From contig CACKMS010000007.1 in NCBI GenBank assembly GCA_902601315.1, forward strand, positions 1-64,000: a DNA stretch of 64,000 bases. The letters are read 5' to 3'. Below the pieces are notes generated by a model. It made no database searches and had not been told where the DNA came from. It worked only from the letters and a program-made list of their open reading frames with translations. Both the position numbers and the translations under genes were made by a program. Each line of letters starts with the position of its first letter. Position 1 is the first letter of the stretch. The stretch is from an uncultured Pelagibacteraceae bacterium (GTDB taxonomy: Bacteria; Pseudomonadota; Alphaproteobacteria; Pelagibacterales; Pelagibacteraceae). Positions 1 through 12,057 of this stretch are shown here, piece by piece.

Positions 1-2
1 TA

Positions 3-443
3 ATAATTGGGGGATCATTTTTTTCCACAAGTTCAGGTTTAAGAGTAATTAAGATATTGAGTTTACTTAAATACTCATTAAATAATTTGCTTTCTAATAC
101 AAAACCAAATCAAATTTATTTGAATAAAGTGGCTTTATTAAAATCAAATACAGATAAGTCTGACGTAAATAAATATTTTTTGACTGTTTTGGTTTTTATT
201 ATTTCACTTTTTGTAATCTCAAGCTTATTGACTATATCAGGTATAAAATTTGAAAACTCATTTAAGTTAGGAATTTTAACGATTATGAATACTGTAAATT
301 CATCAATGTACGGATTAGCTGATTTTAATTTTTATAGTATAAATACTATGTCCAAATTATCCTTAATCTTATTTATGATTATCGGTAGGATTGAATTATT
401 GACTATTTTAATTTTGATAAAAAAATTCCTTTTCAAAAATTAA
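3..443 (+). CDS. trkH: TrkH-family potassium uptake protein, C-terminal part (truncated by window start)
   Basis: Frame open from base 3: IIGGSFFSTSSGLRVIK resembles the TrkH filter/pore region, followed by hydrophobic helices. Confidence 0.7.
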   Translation: MIGGSFFSTSSGLRVIKILSLLKYSLNNLLSNTKPNQIYLNKVALLKSNTDKSDVNKYFLTVLVFIISLFVISSLLTISGIKFENSFKLGILTIMNTVNSSMYGLADFNFYSINTMSKLSLILFMIIGRIELLTILILIKKFLFKN

Positions 444-469
444 TTTTGTATTATACGTTCATAACTTGG

Positions 470-546
470 GCGCCCTTAGCTCAGCTGGATAGAGCAACGG
501 TTTTCTAAACCGTGGGTCGGAGGTTCGAATCCTTCAGGGCGCGCCA
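470..546 (+). tRNA. tRNA-Arg (anticodon TCT)
   Basis: Acceptor GCGCCCT/AGGGCGC, D-arm, anticodon loop TTTCTAA, T-arm GGTTCGAATCC, encoded CCA. Confidence 0.95.
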
Positions 547-735
547 TATTTGCATACTTTTTCTATTTCATATTAAACAGTAATTGACTTGATAATTTTA
601 AATCTCCGATAAACCAGAAATGATGGGCTTAAATTATCGTTGATGAAGATCCTTGTTTCTGCTTTACTTACGATAATTCAAATTAACTTTTGAATTATTT
701 GTTAACAAATAAATTAATAACAAGAGGAAGAAATA

Positions 736-1776
736 ATGTTTAAAATAGTAAAACAATTGACTTCTTTAGTTGCTGTATTTGCAGTTCTGTTTGCTTTTAC
801 AACTGAAACTATGGCTGCTAAGAAATCTAAAACTCTTAAAAACACTCAGAAAAAAGGTTTTGTGAGATGTGGTGTTTCACAAGGTCTTCCAGGATTTTCA
901 AATGCTGATGCTGCAGGAAACTGGACTGGTGTTGATGTTGATGTATGTAGAGCGGTAGCTGCTGCAGTACTAGGTGATGCAAGTAAAGTTAAATTTACTC
1001 CACTAAGTGCTAAAGAAAGATTTACTGCACTTACATCTGGAGAGATCGATGTGTTATCAAGAAACACAACTTGGACATTGTCTAGAGATGCTGACATAGG
1101 TTTAACATTTGTTGGTGTAAACTTTTATGACGGTCAAGGTTTCATGGTAAGAAAAAACTCTGGAATTAATTCAGTGAATGATTTCAAAGATGGTATTTCT
1201 GCATGTACAAACATTGGTACAACTACAGAGCTTAACATGAGAGACTTCTTTAATTCTAAAGGAATTTCATATGAGCCAGTAGCTTTTGAAAAAGCTGACG
1301 AAGTTGTTGCTGCTTATGATGCTGGAAGATGTGATACTTACACTACTGATAAATCAGGTCTTGCTGCACAAAGAACAAAAATGTCAAATCCAGATGATCA
1401 CATGGTATTACCTGAAACTATATCAAAAGAGCCTTTAGGCCCAGTTGTTAGACAAGGTGATGCTGTTTGGGAAGACATCGTAAGATGGTCACTAAACACT
1501 ATGATCGAAGCTGAAGAATATGGCATTACGTCTGCAAACGCTGATATGATGAAAACATCTGACAACCCAGCTATTAAAAGATTAGTTGGTGCTGAAGGTG
1601 AATTAGGTGCCGCTTTTGGATTAGATAATGAGTGGAGCTTAAGAATCATTAAGCAAGTTGGTAACTATGGAGAAAGCTACGAGAGAAATATTGCTGCTCC
1701 TGGAATTTTACCAGACAGAGGTCCAAACCAACTATGGACAAAAGGTGGAATTCTTTACGTACCACCAGCAAGATAA
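736..1776 (+). CDS. aapJ: General L-amino acid ABC transporter, periplasmic binding protein (AapJ/YhdW)
   Basis: Signal peptide; VRCGVSQGLPGFSNAD... family pattern; followed by aapQ, aapM, aapP. Confidence 0.93.
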   Translation: MFKIVKQLTSLVAVFAVLFAFTTETMAAKKSKTLKNTQKKGFVRCGVSQGLPGFSNADAAGNWTGVDVDVCRAVAAAVLGDASKVKFTPLSAKERFTALTSGEIDVLSRNTTWTLSRDADIGLTFVGVNFYDGQGFMVRKNSGINSVNDFKDGISACTNIGTTTELNMRDFFNSKGISYEPVAFEKADEVVAAYDAGRCDTYTTDKSGLAAQRTKMSNPDDHMVLPETISKEPLGPVVRQGDAVWEDIVRWSLNTMIEAEEYGITSANADMMKTSDNPAIKRLVGAEGELGAAFGLDNEWSLRIIKQVGNYGESYERNIAAPGILPDRGPNQLWTKGGILYVPPAR

Positions 1777-1792
1777 TTGCTAATTAATTAAT

Positions 1793-1828
1793 GAAAAAGG
1801 GCTAGATTTTTCTAGCCCTTTTTTTTAT
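1793..1828 (+). terminator. Rho-independent terminator/attenuator after aapJ
   Basis: AAAAAGGGCTAGA-TTTT-TCTAGCCCTTTTTTTT hairpin plus T-tract between aapJ and aapQ. Confidence 0.85.
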
Positions 1829-1837
1829 AAAATCTCC

Positions 1838-2989
1838 GTGAAATTTAATATCAAAAAAATCGCACCACAGTTATTAACACTTTTATTTGTAATATTGGTG
1901 TTTGGCTTCTTTTCATACAATGCTCAACTTAATATGGAAAATCGAGGTATTGATTTTGGCTATGGTTTTTTAAGCCAAGAGTCTTCATTTGATGTTCAAT
2001 TTTCTTTAATAGAATACGACGGATCACACTCATATTTTAGAGCTTATTTAGTAGGACTTTTAAACACAATTTTAGTTTCAGTAATCGGTATAATTTTAGC
2101 AACTATAATTGGAGTAATTGTTGGTATTGCAAGATTATCTTCAAATTACTTGATTAAAAACACAGCTGCCTTTTATGTAGAATTTTTTAGAAATATACCT
2201 CTTTTATTGCAAATTTTCTTTTGGTATTTCGCAGCATTAAGAGCATTGCCATTACCTCAAGATACTGAGAGTATTATGGGAGTATTCTATTTAACAATTA
2301 AAGGATTGTTTGTTCCAGCTTTTATTTGGGAAAATTTTAATATCTTTATATATTCAATAATAGCAGCAGTAATATCAATTGTTGTAATTAAAATTTATGC
2401 AAAACGTAAACAAGAAAATGAAGGAAAACAAACACCAGTATTTTTAATATCAATTGGCTTATTATTTGTTTTACCATTGTTAAGTTTTTTAATTGGGGGA
2501 GTTTCACTAAGTTTTGAAATACCTGTTCTTAAAAAATTATCAAAAACATCATATATTTATGAAGGTGGTGTTGGAATTCCTCCAGAGTTGATTGCTTTAA
2601 CTTTAGCTTTATCTTTATATACAGCAACATTTATTGCAGAATGTGTAAGAGCTGGAATTCAAGGTGTTGGCAAAGGTCAAAAAGAGGCTGCAGCTTCAAT
2701 TGGTTTAAATCCTAATCAAATTTTAAAATTAGTTGTTATGCCTCAAGCGTTAAGAATAATTATTCCACCAACAACCAATCAATATTTAAATTTAACAAAA
2801 AATTCGTCTTTAGCTGCTGCAATTGCTTATCCTGATCTAGTTTTAATTTTTGCTGGAACTGCACTTATGCAAACAGGTAAAGCTATCGAAATAGTTTCAA
2901 TTACAATGCTTACTTACTTATCATTAAGTTTGTCGATTTCAGTTTTAATGAATTGGTATAACAAAAAAATTGCAATCAAAGAAAAATAA
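1838..2989 (+). CDS. aapQ: General L-amino acid ABC transporter permease AapQ (GTG start)
   Basis: His/Glu/Arg/opine permease family; EAAASIGLNPNQ EAA loop; synteny. Confidence 0.9.
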   Translation: MKFNIKKIAPQLLTLLFVILVFGFFSYNAQLNMENRGIDFGYGFLSQESSFDVQFSLIEYDGSHSYFRAYLVGLLNTILVSVIGIILATIIGVIVGIARLSSNYLIKNTAAFYVEFFRNIPLLLQIFFWYFAALRALPLPQDTESIMGVFYLTIKGLFVPAFIWENFNIFIYSIIAAVISIVVIKIYAKRKQENEGKQTPVFLISIGLLFVLPLLSFLIGGVSLSFEIPVLKKLSKTSYIYEGGVGIPPELIALTLALSLYTATFIAECVRAGIQGVGKGQKEAAASIGLNPNQILKLVVMPQALRIIIPPTTNQYLNLTKNSSLAAAIAYPDLVLIFAGTALMQTGKAIEIVSITMLTYLSLSLSISVLMNWYNKKIAIKEK

Positions 2990-4432
2990 ATGAATAAAAT
3001 AAATTTTTTAAAACCAGATAAATCAAATTTAAATTTATTTTTAATATCAGGATTGTCTTTAGTATTTATTAGTATTTTTGATGTATTTTTATCATCTTTC
3101 TTCAAAATAAATGCTACTGGATTTTTGCCTACATCTGTAAGTTTTTTATTACCATTAATAATTGGTTTTATTGGATTACATTTAATTAGGATTGAATACT
3201 CTGGAATAAGAAGATTAGATGAAATTAATAAAAACTTTAATAATAATAATTTTAACGCTGCCCTATCATTATTAATTATCTTTATTATTATAAAATCATT
3301 ACCACCTGTATTAAGTTGGACAGTGATTGATGCTAATATTTCAGGTAATTCAAAAGAAGCTTGTACAGGGGATGGTGCATGCTGGACATATATTAAAGTT
3401 TGGTTGAGAAGATTTATATATGGATTATATCCAAACGAAGAGCAGTGGAGAATTAATTTGTCCTTTATATCTTTATTGGCTCTTGGATCAGTAGGGTACT
3501 TTGCAACAGAAAAATTTAAAAAATATTTGACTTTATATTATGTAGTTATTTACCCAATTATTGCTTTCTTATTTATATTCTTTTTTATTTCTGGAGGTCC
3601 TGTATTTTTTGATTTTTCATATGGAATTATTGCAAGTGTTGTTGCAATAATTATTGGATTTTTTGTGCCAAATAAATTTAAATTATATTATTTTTGTTTT
3701 GTACCATTAGCAGTTTATTTATCTTTGAATCTTTTCATATTGCCTGAGGAATATGTCGAACTCGGCAAATTAGAGGGCTTGAATTGGGTTGAAACTGGTG
3801 CGTGGGGTGGCTTAGCTTTAACTTTCATAGTTTCATTTTTCTGTTTAATTTTTTGTTTTCCAATAGGAATGGCTTTAGCTTTAGGAAGAAGATCTGAACT
3901 ACCATTTATAAAATATACTTCAGTTGTTTTTATTGAATTTTGGAGAGGTGTTCCACTGATAACCGTTTTATTTATGTCATCAGTTATGTTCCCTATGTTT
4001 CTACCTGAAGATTTCTTCTTAGATAAATTGGTAAGAGTTATAATTGCTATCTCTTTGTTTGAAGCAGCATATGTTGCTGAAGTTATAAGAGGAGGTCTAC
4101 AAGCACTTCCTAGAGGTCAATACGATGCAGCAAAATCTTTAGGTATGGGGTACTGGAAAATGCATATATTTGTAATTTTACCTCAGGCACTAAAATTAGT
4201 AATCCCTGGTATTGCTAATACTTTTTTAGCTTTGGTAAAAGACACACCTTTAATTTTAGTAGTTGGTTTATTAGAAATTGCAGGAATGCTTCAAATGGCC
4301 AAAACAAATCCAAAGTGGTTAGGATACTCGATGGAAGGTTATGTTTTTGCAGCTGTTGTGTTTTGGATAATTTGCTATGCAATGAGTAAATATAGTTATA
4401 ACTTAGAGGAAAAATATAAAACTGAAAGATAA
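2990..4432 (+). CDS. aapM: General L-amino acid ABC transporter permease AapM
   Basis: [27 protein letters not shown] loop; synteny. Confidence 0.9.
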   Translation: MNKINFLKPDKSNLNLFLISGLSLVFISIFDVFLSSFFKINATGFLPTSVSFLLPLIIGFIGLHLIRIEYSGIRRLDEINKNFNNNNFNAALSLLIIFIIIKSLPPVLSWTVIDANISGNSKEACTGDGACWTYIKVWLRRFIYGLYPNEEQWRINLSFISLLALGSVGYFATEKFKKYLTLYYVVIYPIIAFLFIFFFISGGPVFFDFSYGIIASVVAIIIGFFVPNKFKLYYFCFVPLAVYLSLNLFILPEEYVELGKLEGLNWVETGAWGGLALTFIVSFFCLIFCFPIGMALALGRRSELPFIKYTSVVFIEFWRGVPLITVLFMSSVMFPMFLPEDFFLDKLVRVIIAISLFEAAYVAEVIRGGLQALPRGQYDAAKSLGMGYWKMHIFVILPQALKLVIPGIANTFLALVKDTPLILVVGLLEIAGMLQMAKTNPKWLGYSMEGYVFAAVVFWIICYAMSKYSYNLEEKYKTER

Positions 4433-5166
4433 TGTCAGATACAATTATTCAAATTAAAGACGTAAATAAGTGGTTTGGTGATTTTCAAGTTCTAAAAAAT
4501 ATTAATTTGAATGTTGAAAAAAATAAAAAGATTGTTGTCTGTGGCCCGTCGGGTTCTGGGAAGTCTACCTTAATTAGATGTATAAATAGATTAGAGGAGC
4601 ATCAAGAAGGATCAATTGTTGTAGACGGAAATGAACTTACAGAAGACACTAAAAATATTGAACAAATAAGAGCTGAGGTTGGAATGGTATTTCAACAGTT
4701 TAATTTATTCCCACATTTGTCAATTTTAGATAATTGTACACTAGCACCTATATGGGTTAAAAAGATGCCAAAAAAAGATGCTGAAGATTTAGCAATGAAA
4801 CACTTGGAAAAAGTTCAAATCGCTGACCAAGCTTACAAATTTCCTGGTCAATTATCAGGTGGACAACAACAAAGATGTGCAATTGCAAGAGCTTTATGTA
4901 TGGAGCCTAAAATAATGCTTTTTGATGAACCTACTTCTGCCTTGGATCCAGAAATGATTAAAGAAGTTTTAGAGGCTATGGTAAATTTAGCCAAGGCAGG
5001 TATGACTATGATTGTTGTTACACACGAAATGGGCTTTGCAAAAGAAGTTGCAGATGAAGTAATCTTTATGGATGAAGGAATGATAGTTGAAAAAGCAGCA
5101 ACAAATGAATTTTTTGCTAATCCAAAGAGTGATAGAACTAAGCTATTTTTAAGCCAGATACTCTAA
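4432..5166 (+). CDS. aapP: General L-amino acid ABC transporter ATP-binding protein AapP
   Basis: Walker [18 protein letters not shown] signature, Walker [12 protein letters not shown]. Confidence 0.95.
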   Translation: MSDTIIQIKDVNKWFGDFQVLKNINLNVEKNKKIVVCGPSGSGKSTLIRCINRLEEHQEGSIVVDGNELTEDTKNIEQIRAEVGMVFQQFNLFPHLSILDNCTLAPIWVKKMPKKDAEDLAMKHLEKVQIADQAYKFPGQLSGGQQQRCAIARALCMEPKIMLFDEPTSALDPEMIKEVLEAMVNLAKAGMTMIVVTHEMGFAKEVADEVIFMDEGMIVEKAATNEFFANPKSDRTKLFLSQIL

Positions 5167-5311
5167 AAATAATCGACAATATTGTAAAAAAGAAGCTTGA
5201 CAGGAAATTTCATTTTTAAAAAAAAGAAATTTTTTAAAAAAAATTCTTCTTGTAATACATGCCCTATTTCTATTAACTCAACTTAATATTTTAATTAAAG
5301 AGGGGTCTTTG

Positions 5312-5683
5312 ATGGAAGATAATTTCAACAAGCATTTAGGCAACAAGCTTAAACTTAGAAGACTTGCACTAGGTCTAACACAAACTAAAGTTGCAAAAGC
5401 TATTAACGTAACATTTCAACAAATACAAAAATATGAGAAAGGCACAAATGGAGTAAGTTCTATTAGATTACTTCAATTATCTAATTATTTGAAAGTGCCA
5501 ATTAACTATTTTTTTGAGGATTTTTCTGAATATCTTTTAAATTTAGAGAAGTCAAAAGAAGGACATATGAATGTAAATTATAATTTTTTGGTAAAGGTTT
5601 ATTCAGAATTAACTCAAGATCAAAAAATCAAATTTGGAAAAAATATACAGCTGTCACAGCCAAGTATTTCAAAAATAGGTTAA
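5312..5683 (+). CDS. XRE-family HTH transcriptional regulator
   Basis: LGNKLKLRRLALGLTQTKVAKAINVTFQQIQKYEKGTNGVS HTH_3 domain; ATG at 5309 or 5312. Confidence 0.88.
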   Translation: MEDNFNKHLGNKLKLRRLALGLTQTKVAKAINVTFQQIQKYEKGTNGVSSIRLLQLSNYLKVPINYFFEDFSEYLLNLEKSKEGHMNVNYNFLVKVYSELTQDQKIKFGKNIQLSQPSISKIG

Positions 5684-5689
5684 TTTTAT

Positions 5690-5765
5690 TGGCTCCTCGG
5701 GCAGGACTCGAACCTGCGACCAATTGATTAACAGTCAACTGCTCTACCAACTGAGCTACCGAGGA
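5690..5765 (-). tRNA. tRNA-Asn (anticodon GTT)
   Basis: Minus strand TCCTCGG...CTGTTAA loop...CCGAGGAGCCA cloverleaf. Confidence 0.95.
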
Positions 5766-5814
5766 ATAACAAATTGCAACTTACTTTTTTTTTGGTTTAT
5801 CACAATAGTTTTTT

Positions 5815-5888
5815 TGGAGGCAACGCCCGGAATCGAACCGGGATACAAGGATTTGCAATCCTCTGCGTAACCATTCCGCCACGTTGCC
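5815..5888 (-). tRNA. tRNA-Cys (anticodon GCA)
   Basis: Minus strand GGCAACG...TTGCAAA loop...CGTTGCCTCCA cloverleaf. Confidence 0.95.
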
Positions 5889-6009
5889 AGCAAATATCCA
5901 ATATTTGATAGATGACCTTATATAATTGATTTTTAGGATTAGTCTATAAATTTTAATCCTAATTTCATTATTGTTTATTGAAATGATTAATTTATAAAAT
6001 ATTTGTCTA

Positions 6010-8637
6010 ATGAGCACTGATAAATATATACATTCTGATGTAGAAAATAAGATCTATTCTTATTGGGAAAATAATAAACTTTTCCAACCTAAAGAAAACA
6101 CTAACAAATTTTCAATAGTTATTCCTCCACCTAATGTTACTGGAAGTTTACACATGGGTCATGCTTTAAATAATTCTATTCAGGATTTATTAGTAAGATT
6201 TCATAGAATGAATAATTATGAAACTTTATGGCAACCTGGTACCGATCATGCTGGTATAGCAACGCAAGCTCTTGTTGAAAAAAAGTTAGAAAAAGACGGT
6301 ATAAAAAAAAATGATTTAGGTAGAGATAAATTTATTGAAAAGGTTTGGGATTGGAAAAAAGAATATGGGGATATAATTATTAATCAGTTAAAAAAACTAG
6401 GATGTTCATGTGATTGGTCAAGAAATGCTTTCACTATGGACGAAAATCTATCTAAATCTGTTTTAAAAGTTTTTGTAGATTTATATAAAAAAAATCTAAT
6501 TTTTAAGTCAAAGAAGTTAGTTAATTGGGACACTGTATTAAAAACTGCCATTTCTGATCTTGAAGTAGATCAAAGAGAAGTAAATTCAAAACTTTATCAT
6601 ATAAGATATCCTATCGAAAATAGTGAAGATTTTATAACTATTGCAACAACAAGACCTGAAACTATGCTGGGTGATACTGCTATTGCAGTAAATCCTAGCG
6701 ATGAAAGATATAAAAAAGTTGTTGGTAAATTTGTAATAATTCCTCTTGTTGGAAGAAAAATAAAAATTATAGAAGATGAATATGCCGATCCAGAACAAGG
6801 AACAGGAGCTGTTAAAATTACCCCGGCTCATGATTTTAATGACTATGAAGTAGGTGAAAGAAATAATTTAGAAATTATAAATGTTTTTACTGAAGACGGA
6901 AAAATAAATGAAAATGCACCAAAAGAATTTATTGGATTAGATAGATTTGAAGCAAGAAAACAATTATTAAAAAAATTAAAAGAAAATAACTTCTTTGTTG
7001 AGGAAGAAAATATTAAAAATAAAGTTCCATATGGAGATAGATCTAATTCAATTATAGAACCTTATTTAACAGAGCAGTGGTTTGCTGATGCAAAAAAATT
7101 ATCTATTAAGGCTAAAGAAATTGTAAATAATAAATCAACAAATTTTTTTCCTGAAAATTGGTCCAAAACATATTTTCAATGGATGGACAATATTGAACCT
7201 TGGTGCGTATCAAGACAACTTTGGTGGGGTCATCAAATACCTGCTTGGTATGGTCCAGATGGAAAAGTATTTGTAGAGTATACTGAAGAAGAAGCAATCA
7301 AAGAGGCTAAAAATTATTATAAAAAAGATGTTGAGTTAAAAAGAGATGAAGATGTACTTGATACTTGGTTTTCATCAGGTTTATGGCCATTTGCAACTTT
7401 AGGCTGGCCTAATCAAACTGAATATTTAAAAAAATTTTATCCAACCACAGTTTTGGTAACTGGTTTTGATATTATTTTCTTTTGGGTAGCTAGAATGATG
7501 ATGATGGGTATGGCTTTTTTAGAAAAAGAGCCTTTTAAAGATATTTATGTTCATGCTTTAGTTAGAGATGAAAAAGGACAGAAAATGTCTAAGTCAAAAG
7601 GTAACGTAATTGATCCATTAGATTTAATAGAGAAATATTCAGCAGACGCACTAAGATTTACATTATTATCAATGGCATCTCCAGGTAGAGACGTAAAACT
7701 CTCAGAAGATCGGGTAAAAGGATATAGAAACTTTTTAAATAAAATATGGAATGCAAATAATTTACTCAAACAAAATGATTGTAATTTTGATGAAATTGAA
7801 AAGCCTAAAGAATTAAAGGTAAATATAAATAAATGGATAATTTCTGAATATTATTCAATTAATAATCAGATTAAGCAAAATATAAAAGATTATAGATTTG
7901 ATGAAGCTGCTAGAAATGCTTATCAATTTGTTTGGCATTCTTTTTGCGATTGGTATTTGGAACTATCAAAAACAATATTATATTCAGATGATAAATCTTC
8001 TATAGAGGAAGTTAAAAAAGTCTCTGCATATGTTTTTAGGGAGATCTTGATTATCCTACATCCATTTATTCCATTTGTTACAGAGGAAATCTGGCTAAAT
8101 AATAAATTAGATAAAGATAGTAGTGATTATTTAATGTTAGCTAATTGGAGTGAGGAAAAACCCGTAGAAAGTAATGAATATAATGATGTAAGTAATATAA
8201 TTGAAATTATTACATCAATTAGATCCTTCAAAAACGAGATAGGAGTTAGTCCAGGTTCTTTAATTGATATATCTTTAGTTAATACAAATTCAAAAACACA
8301 AGAATTTTTCAATAAAAATGAAATTGTGTTAAAAAAGTTAGGAAGAATATCTAAGATATTGTTAGAAGATCAAAAAAAATCATCTGCAAGCCTAATTATA
8401 AAAGGTGAGCTTTATAAAATGTATTTTGAGCAGGATGTAGATATTAAAACTATCAAAGATACATTATTAAAAAAACACTCTAAAATTAAAGACGAAATGG
8501 ATAAAATAAATACCAGACTTTCAAATAAAAGTTTTATAGATAGAGCTCCAAAAGATATTGTTGAACTAGAAAAATCTAACTTTAACAACTTAGAAAAAGA
8601 TGCTAAAAAAATACAACTAACCTTAGAAAATTTATAA
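6010..8637 (+). CDS. valS: Valyl-tRNA synthetase
   Basis: [17 protein letters not shown] (HIGH), KMSKSKGN (KMSKS), C-terminal coiled coil. Confidence 0.97.
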   Translation: MSTDKYIHSDVENKIYSYWENNKLFQPKENTNKFSIVIPPPNVTGSLHMGHALNNSIQDLLVRFHRMNNYETLWQPGTDHAGIATQALVEKKLEKDGIKKNDLGRDKFIEKVWDWKKEYGDIIINQLKKLGCSCDWSRNAFTMDENLSKSVLKVFVDLYKKNLIFKSKKLVNWDTVLKTAISDLEVDQREVNSKLYHIRYPIENSEDFITIATTRPETMLGDTAIAVNPSDERYKKVVGKFVIIPLVGRKIKIIEDEYADPEQGTGAVKITPAHDFNDYEVGERNNLEIINVFTEDGKINENAPKEFIGLDRFEARKQLLKKLKENNFFVEEENIKNKVPYGDRSNSIIEPYLTEQWFADAKKLSIKAKEIVNNKSTNFFPENWSKTYFQWMDNIEPWCVSRQLWWGHQIPAWYGPDGKVFVEYTEEEAIKEAKNYYKKDVELKRDEDVLDTWFSSGLWPFATLGWPNQTEYLKKFYPTTVLVTGFDIIFFWVARMMMMGMAFLEKEPFKDIYVHALVRDEKGQKMSKSKGNVIDPLDLIEKYSADALRFTLLSMASPGRDVKLSEDRVKGYRNFLNKIWNANNLLKQNDCNFDEIEKPKELKVNINKWIISEYYSINNQIKQNIKDYRFDEAARNAYQFVWHSFCDWYLELSKTILYSDDKSSIEEVKKVSAYVFREILIILHPFIPFVTEEIWLNNKLDKDSSDYLMLANWSEEKPVESNEYNDVSNIIEIITSIRSFKNEIGVSPGSLIDISLVNTNSKTQEFFNKNEIVLKKLGRISKILLEDQKKSSASLIIKGELYKMYFEQDVDIKTIKDTLLKKHSKIKDEMDKINTRLSNKSFIDRAPKDIVELEKSNFNNLEKDAKKIQLTLENL

Positions 8638-10355
8638 TGAAAAAATTTAATAAAAAGAAATTACCAAGCAGACACACAACTATAGGGCCTGATAAAGCAC
8701 CTCAAAGGTCATTTTATTACGCAATGGACTTAACAGAGAAAGATGTTGCAAAACCATTTGTTGGTGTTGTTTCAACATGGAACGAAGCAGCTCCTTGTAA
8801 CATTAATTTAATGAAACAAGCTCAATCGGTTAAAAAGGGTGTTGTTAAATCTGGTGGAACACCGAGAGAATTCTGTACAATTACAGTTACTGATGGAATT
8901 GCAATGGGCCACGAAGGTATGAAATCTTCTTTAGTATCTAGAGATGTTATAGCAGACTCAACTGAACTTACAGTAAGAGGTCATTGCTATGATGCATTAG
9001 TTGGTTTAGCTGGATGTGATAAGTCACTGCCTGGATTAATGATGTCAATGGTTAGATTAAACATTCCAAGTGTATTTATATATGGTGGATCAATTCTCCC
9101 GGGAAGATTTAATGGAAAAGATGTAACTGTGGTTGATGTTTTTGAGGGTGTTGGAAAATATACTTCAAAAAAAATGACTGCTCATGCATTAAGAAAATTA
9201 GAATTAAAAGCTTGTCCATCTGCAGGTGCGTGTGGTGGTCAATTTACTGCAAATACAATGGCATGTGTATCAGAAGCGATTGGACTTGCATTACCATATT
9301 CAGCAGGAACACCAGCGCCTTATAAAGAAAGAGATAAATATGCTGTAGATAGTGGTAAAGCTGTAATGAATTTATTAGCGAAAAATATTAGACCAAGAGA
9401 TATTGTAACAAGAAAGTCTTTAGAAAATGCTGCAACAATTGTTGCTGCAACAGGCGGATCTACTAATGCTGGATTACATTTACCAGCTATAGCAAATGAA
9501 ATTGGGATTAAATTTGATTTGATGGATGTTGCAAAAATTTTTAAAAAAACTCCATATCTTGCAGATTTAAAACCAGGTGGAAAATATGTTGCAAAAGATA
9601 TGTGGTTAGCAGGTGGTGTACCAATGTTATTAAAAACTTTATACGACGGTGGTTTTATACACGGTGACTGTATGACAGTTACAGGGAAAACAATGAAAGA
9701 AAATTTAAAAAATGTTAAATTTAAACAAAACCAAAAAGTAATGAGAAGTTACAAAAATCCAATTACTAAAACTGGTGGTGTTGTTGGTTTAAAAGGTAAT
9801 TTAGCTCCTGAAGGGGGTATTGTTAAAATAGCAGGATTAAAAAAATTACAGTTTACTGGAAGAGCAAGATGTTTTGATAATGAAGAGACAGCTTATAAAG
9901 CCGTTAAAAATAGAAAATATAAAGACGGTGATATAATTATAATCAGGTACGAAGGACCAAAAGGAGGTCCAGGTATGAGGGAAATGCTTCAAACAACTGC
10001 AGCAATTTATGGTCAAGGAAAAGGAGAGACTGTTGCATTGATAACTGATGGACGATTTTCTGGAGCTACCAGAGGATTTTGTATTGGCCATGTTGGTCCT
10101 GAAGCTTCAGTAGGTGGTCCAATAGCTCTTTTAAGAGATGGAGATATCATCGATATAGATGCCAAAAAAGGTACTATCAATGTAAGATTAACAAAAAAAC
10201 AGTTAGCTAGCAGACGTAAAAAATGGAAACCAAAAAAGATTAATTTTGGAAATGGTACTTTGTGGAAATATGCACAAACAGTTGGACCAGCATACTTAGG
10301 AGCACCTACACATCCTGGAGGCAAAAACGAGGTTAAAGTTTACGCGGATATTTAA
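8637..10355 (+). CDS. ilvD: Dihydroxy-acid dehydratase
   Basis: [34 protein letters not shown] motifs. Confidence 0.96.
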   Translation: MKKFNKKKLPSRHTTIGPDKAPQRSFYYAMDLTEKDVAKPFVGVVSTWNEAAPCNINLMKQAQSVKKGVVKSGGTPREFCTITVTDGIAMGHEGMKSSLVSRDVIADSTELTVRGHCYDALVGLAGCDKSLPGLMMSMVRLNIPSVFIYGGSILPGRFNGKDVTVVDVFEGVGKYTSKKMTAHALRKLELKACPSAGACGGQFTANTMACVSEAIGLALPYSAGTPAPYKERDKYAVDSGKAVMNLLAKNIRPRDIVTRKSLENAATIVAATGGSTNAGLHLPAIANEIGIKFDLMDVAKIFKKTPYLADLKPGGKYVAKDMWLAGGVPMLLKTLYDGGFIHGDCMTVTGKTMKENLKNVKFKQNQKVMRSYKNPITKTGGVVGLKGNLAPEGGIVKIAGLKKLQFTGRARCFDNEETAYKAVKNRKYKDGDIIIIRYEGPKGGPGMREMLQTTAAIYGQGKGETVALITDGRFSGATRGFCIGHVGPEASVGGPIALLRDGDIIDIDAKKGTINVRLTKKQLASRRKKWKPKKINFGNGTLWKYAQTVGPAYLGAPTHPGGKNEVKVYADI

Positions 10356-10357
10356 AC

Positions 10358-11563
10358 ATGAAAATTAGACCTGTAATTCTTTGTGGAGGAGCAGGGACAA
10401 GACTTTGGCCAAATCAAAAAAATCACCAAGCAAAACAGTTTATTAATTTTGGTAATTGGACTTTATTAGGTAAAACATTAGAAAGAGTTAAAGGCTCAAT
10501 TTTTGATAATCCTGTTATCAGCACAAATGCAAAATACCTTAAACAAATAAAACAGCATTTAAAAAAACATAAAATTAAAAAATATAAAATTGTTTTAGAA
10601 CCAGCTAAAAGAAATACAGCTCCTGCTATTTTAAGCACTGCCTTAATAAAAGATATTCCAGACAATCAACCATTAATGTTCTTTTCATCAGATCATTTAA
10701 TAGAAAAAGTAAATATTTTTAATAATGCTATTTATAAAAATAAATCTAATTTGACTGATCAAAATATATTTATCTTTGGCATAAAACCTAAATCTCCCTC
10801 AAGTGAATATGGCTACTTTCTTACAAAAAAAATTAAGGGAAATATTAATAAAGTAACAAAATTTATTGAAAAACCTAAAGAAGAAAAAGCAAAACAAGTT
10901 ATTAAAAAAAATGGTTGTTGGAACTCTGGTATGTTTTTTCTAAGAAAAGACTCTATAATTAATAACTTTAAAAAATATCAGCTAAAAACATATAAAAACT
11001 GCTTAGATGCAGTTAATAAAGCTAAATATAAATCTAACACTTATTATTTAAATAAATCTTCATTTTTAAAAGCTACAGCTAAATCATTTGATTATGCCAT
11101 TTTAGAAAAAACCAAACAAATAAATGCAATTAAATTAGATATTCCTTGGTCAGATCTTGGAAGCTGGAAAGAAATATTAAAAATGTATGATAAAAATAAA
11201 CGGAAATACATTAAAAAGAAGAATATTTATTATCGACCTTGGGGAAAATACACAAATTTATTTGAAGGTAATGAATTTTTAATCAAAGAATTGTACGTAA
11301 AACCAAAAGGGATTTTGAGTTTACAAAAACATCATCACCGAGCAGAGCATTGGTTGGTAACACAAGGAAATGCTAAAATTACGCTTAATAAAGATATAAT
11401 AATCAAAAAACCTGGTGAACATATATTTATTCCATTAGAAGCAATTCATAGAGTTCAAAATCCAGGCAGGAAACCAGTTAAAATTTTTGAAGCACAAGTT
11501 GGATCAATACTTAAAGAAAGTGATATTGTTAGATATCAGGATGTTTACGGAAGAGTAAAATAA
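10358..11563 (+). CDS. manC: Mannose-1-phosphate guanylyltransferase / mannose-6-phosphate isomerase
   Basis: PVILCGGAGTRLWP pyrophosphorylase motif, C-terminal cupin YVKPKGILSLQKHHHRAEHW. Confidence 0.9.
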   Translation: MKIRPVILCGGAGTRLWPNQKNHQAKQFINFGNWTLLGKTLERVKGSIFDNPVISTNAKYLKQIKQHLKKHKIKKYKIVLEPAKRNTAPAILSTALIKDIPDNQPLMFFSSDHLIEKVNIFNNAIYKNKSNLTDQNIFIFGIKPKSPSSEYGYFLTKKIKGNINKVTKFIEKPKEEKAKQVIKKNGCWNSGMFFLRKDSIINNFKKYQLKTYKNCLDAVNKAKYKSNTYYLNKSSFLKATAKSFDYAILEKTKQINAIKLDIPWSDLGSWKEILKMYDKNKRKYIKKKNIYYRPWGKYTNLFEGNEFLIKELYVKPKGILSLQKHHHRAEHWLVTQGNAKITLNKDIIIKKPGEHIFIPLEAIHRVQNPGRKPVKIFEAQVGSILKESDIVRYQDVYGRVK

Positions 11564-11758
11564 AATTTTATAAGATGAATGGGAAAAGCATTTTAACTAA
11601 TTTGTAATAATTTTTAAATATTTTTGTCATCAACATTTACTACTGTTTAATTACAAATTTTAAATTAAAAAGTCATATTATTTTTTCCTCCAATTTAAAT
11701 TTTGTTGATTAACTACCTTCCCCTTTTCTTATAAAAAGGGGGGAGGACGATTTAGATC

Positions 11759-11971
11759 TTAATTATTTACAGACGCAGGACTCTCACTAGCTTTTTTTTT
11801 AGCTAATTTTTTTGCTTTTTTTTCAGCTGCTTTTTTTTCAATACTGGCAATTTTTATATTAAGTTTAGATAATTTCTTCTCTTTTAAATTAATCTTATTT
11901 TTAAGTTTATCTATTAATTTGATAACCTTTTTTTTTCTTTTTTCATGTTTCTTTAACTTTTTGCCCATCAT
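11759..11971 (-). CDS. Small Lys/Ala-rich basic protein of unknown function
   Basis: 70-aa ORF with a strong SD (TAGGAGGTA) just upstream of ATG. Confidence 0.6.
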   Translation of the reverse strand: MMGKKLKKHEKRKKKVIKLIDKLKNKINLKEKKLSKLNIKIASIEKKAAEKKAKKLAKKKASESPASVNN

Positions 11972-12057
11972 TACCTCCTAGATAAATTATAAAATTATTA
12001 TATTTATATTAAACTTCTAAGTAAAATAATTTTTGTAAAATTATATAATTTAAAATA

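Noticed and set aside
846-1097. Antisense ORF inside aapJ (and similar antisense ORFs at 1398, 2914, 6586, 7112, 7551, 8127, 9846, 10013, 10423, 13141, 14409, 26144, 27647, 28235, 34252, 38780, 39065, 42936, 50331, 52763, 61664, 62471)
   Set aside because: They lie opposite well-supported genes and have no recognisable domain; treated as shadow ORFs.
5781-6017. 78-aa ORF on the minus strand
   Set aside because: Its NVAEWLRRGLQILVSRFDSGRC segment is the translated tRNA-Cys gene (5815-5888); it also overlaps the valS start.
11714-11746. CCTTCCCCTTTT...AAAAAGGGGGGAGG hairpin as a Rho-independent terminator
   Set aside because: Stem has wobble pairs and no T-tract follows on either strand; left uncalled.
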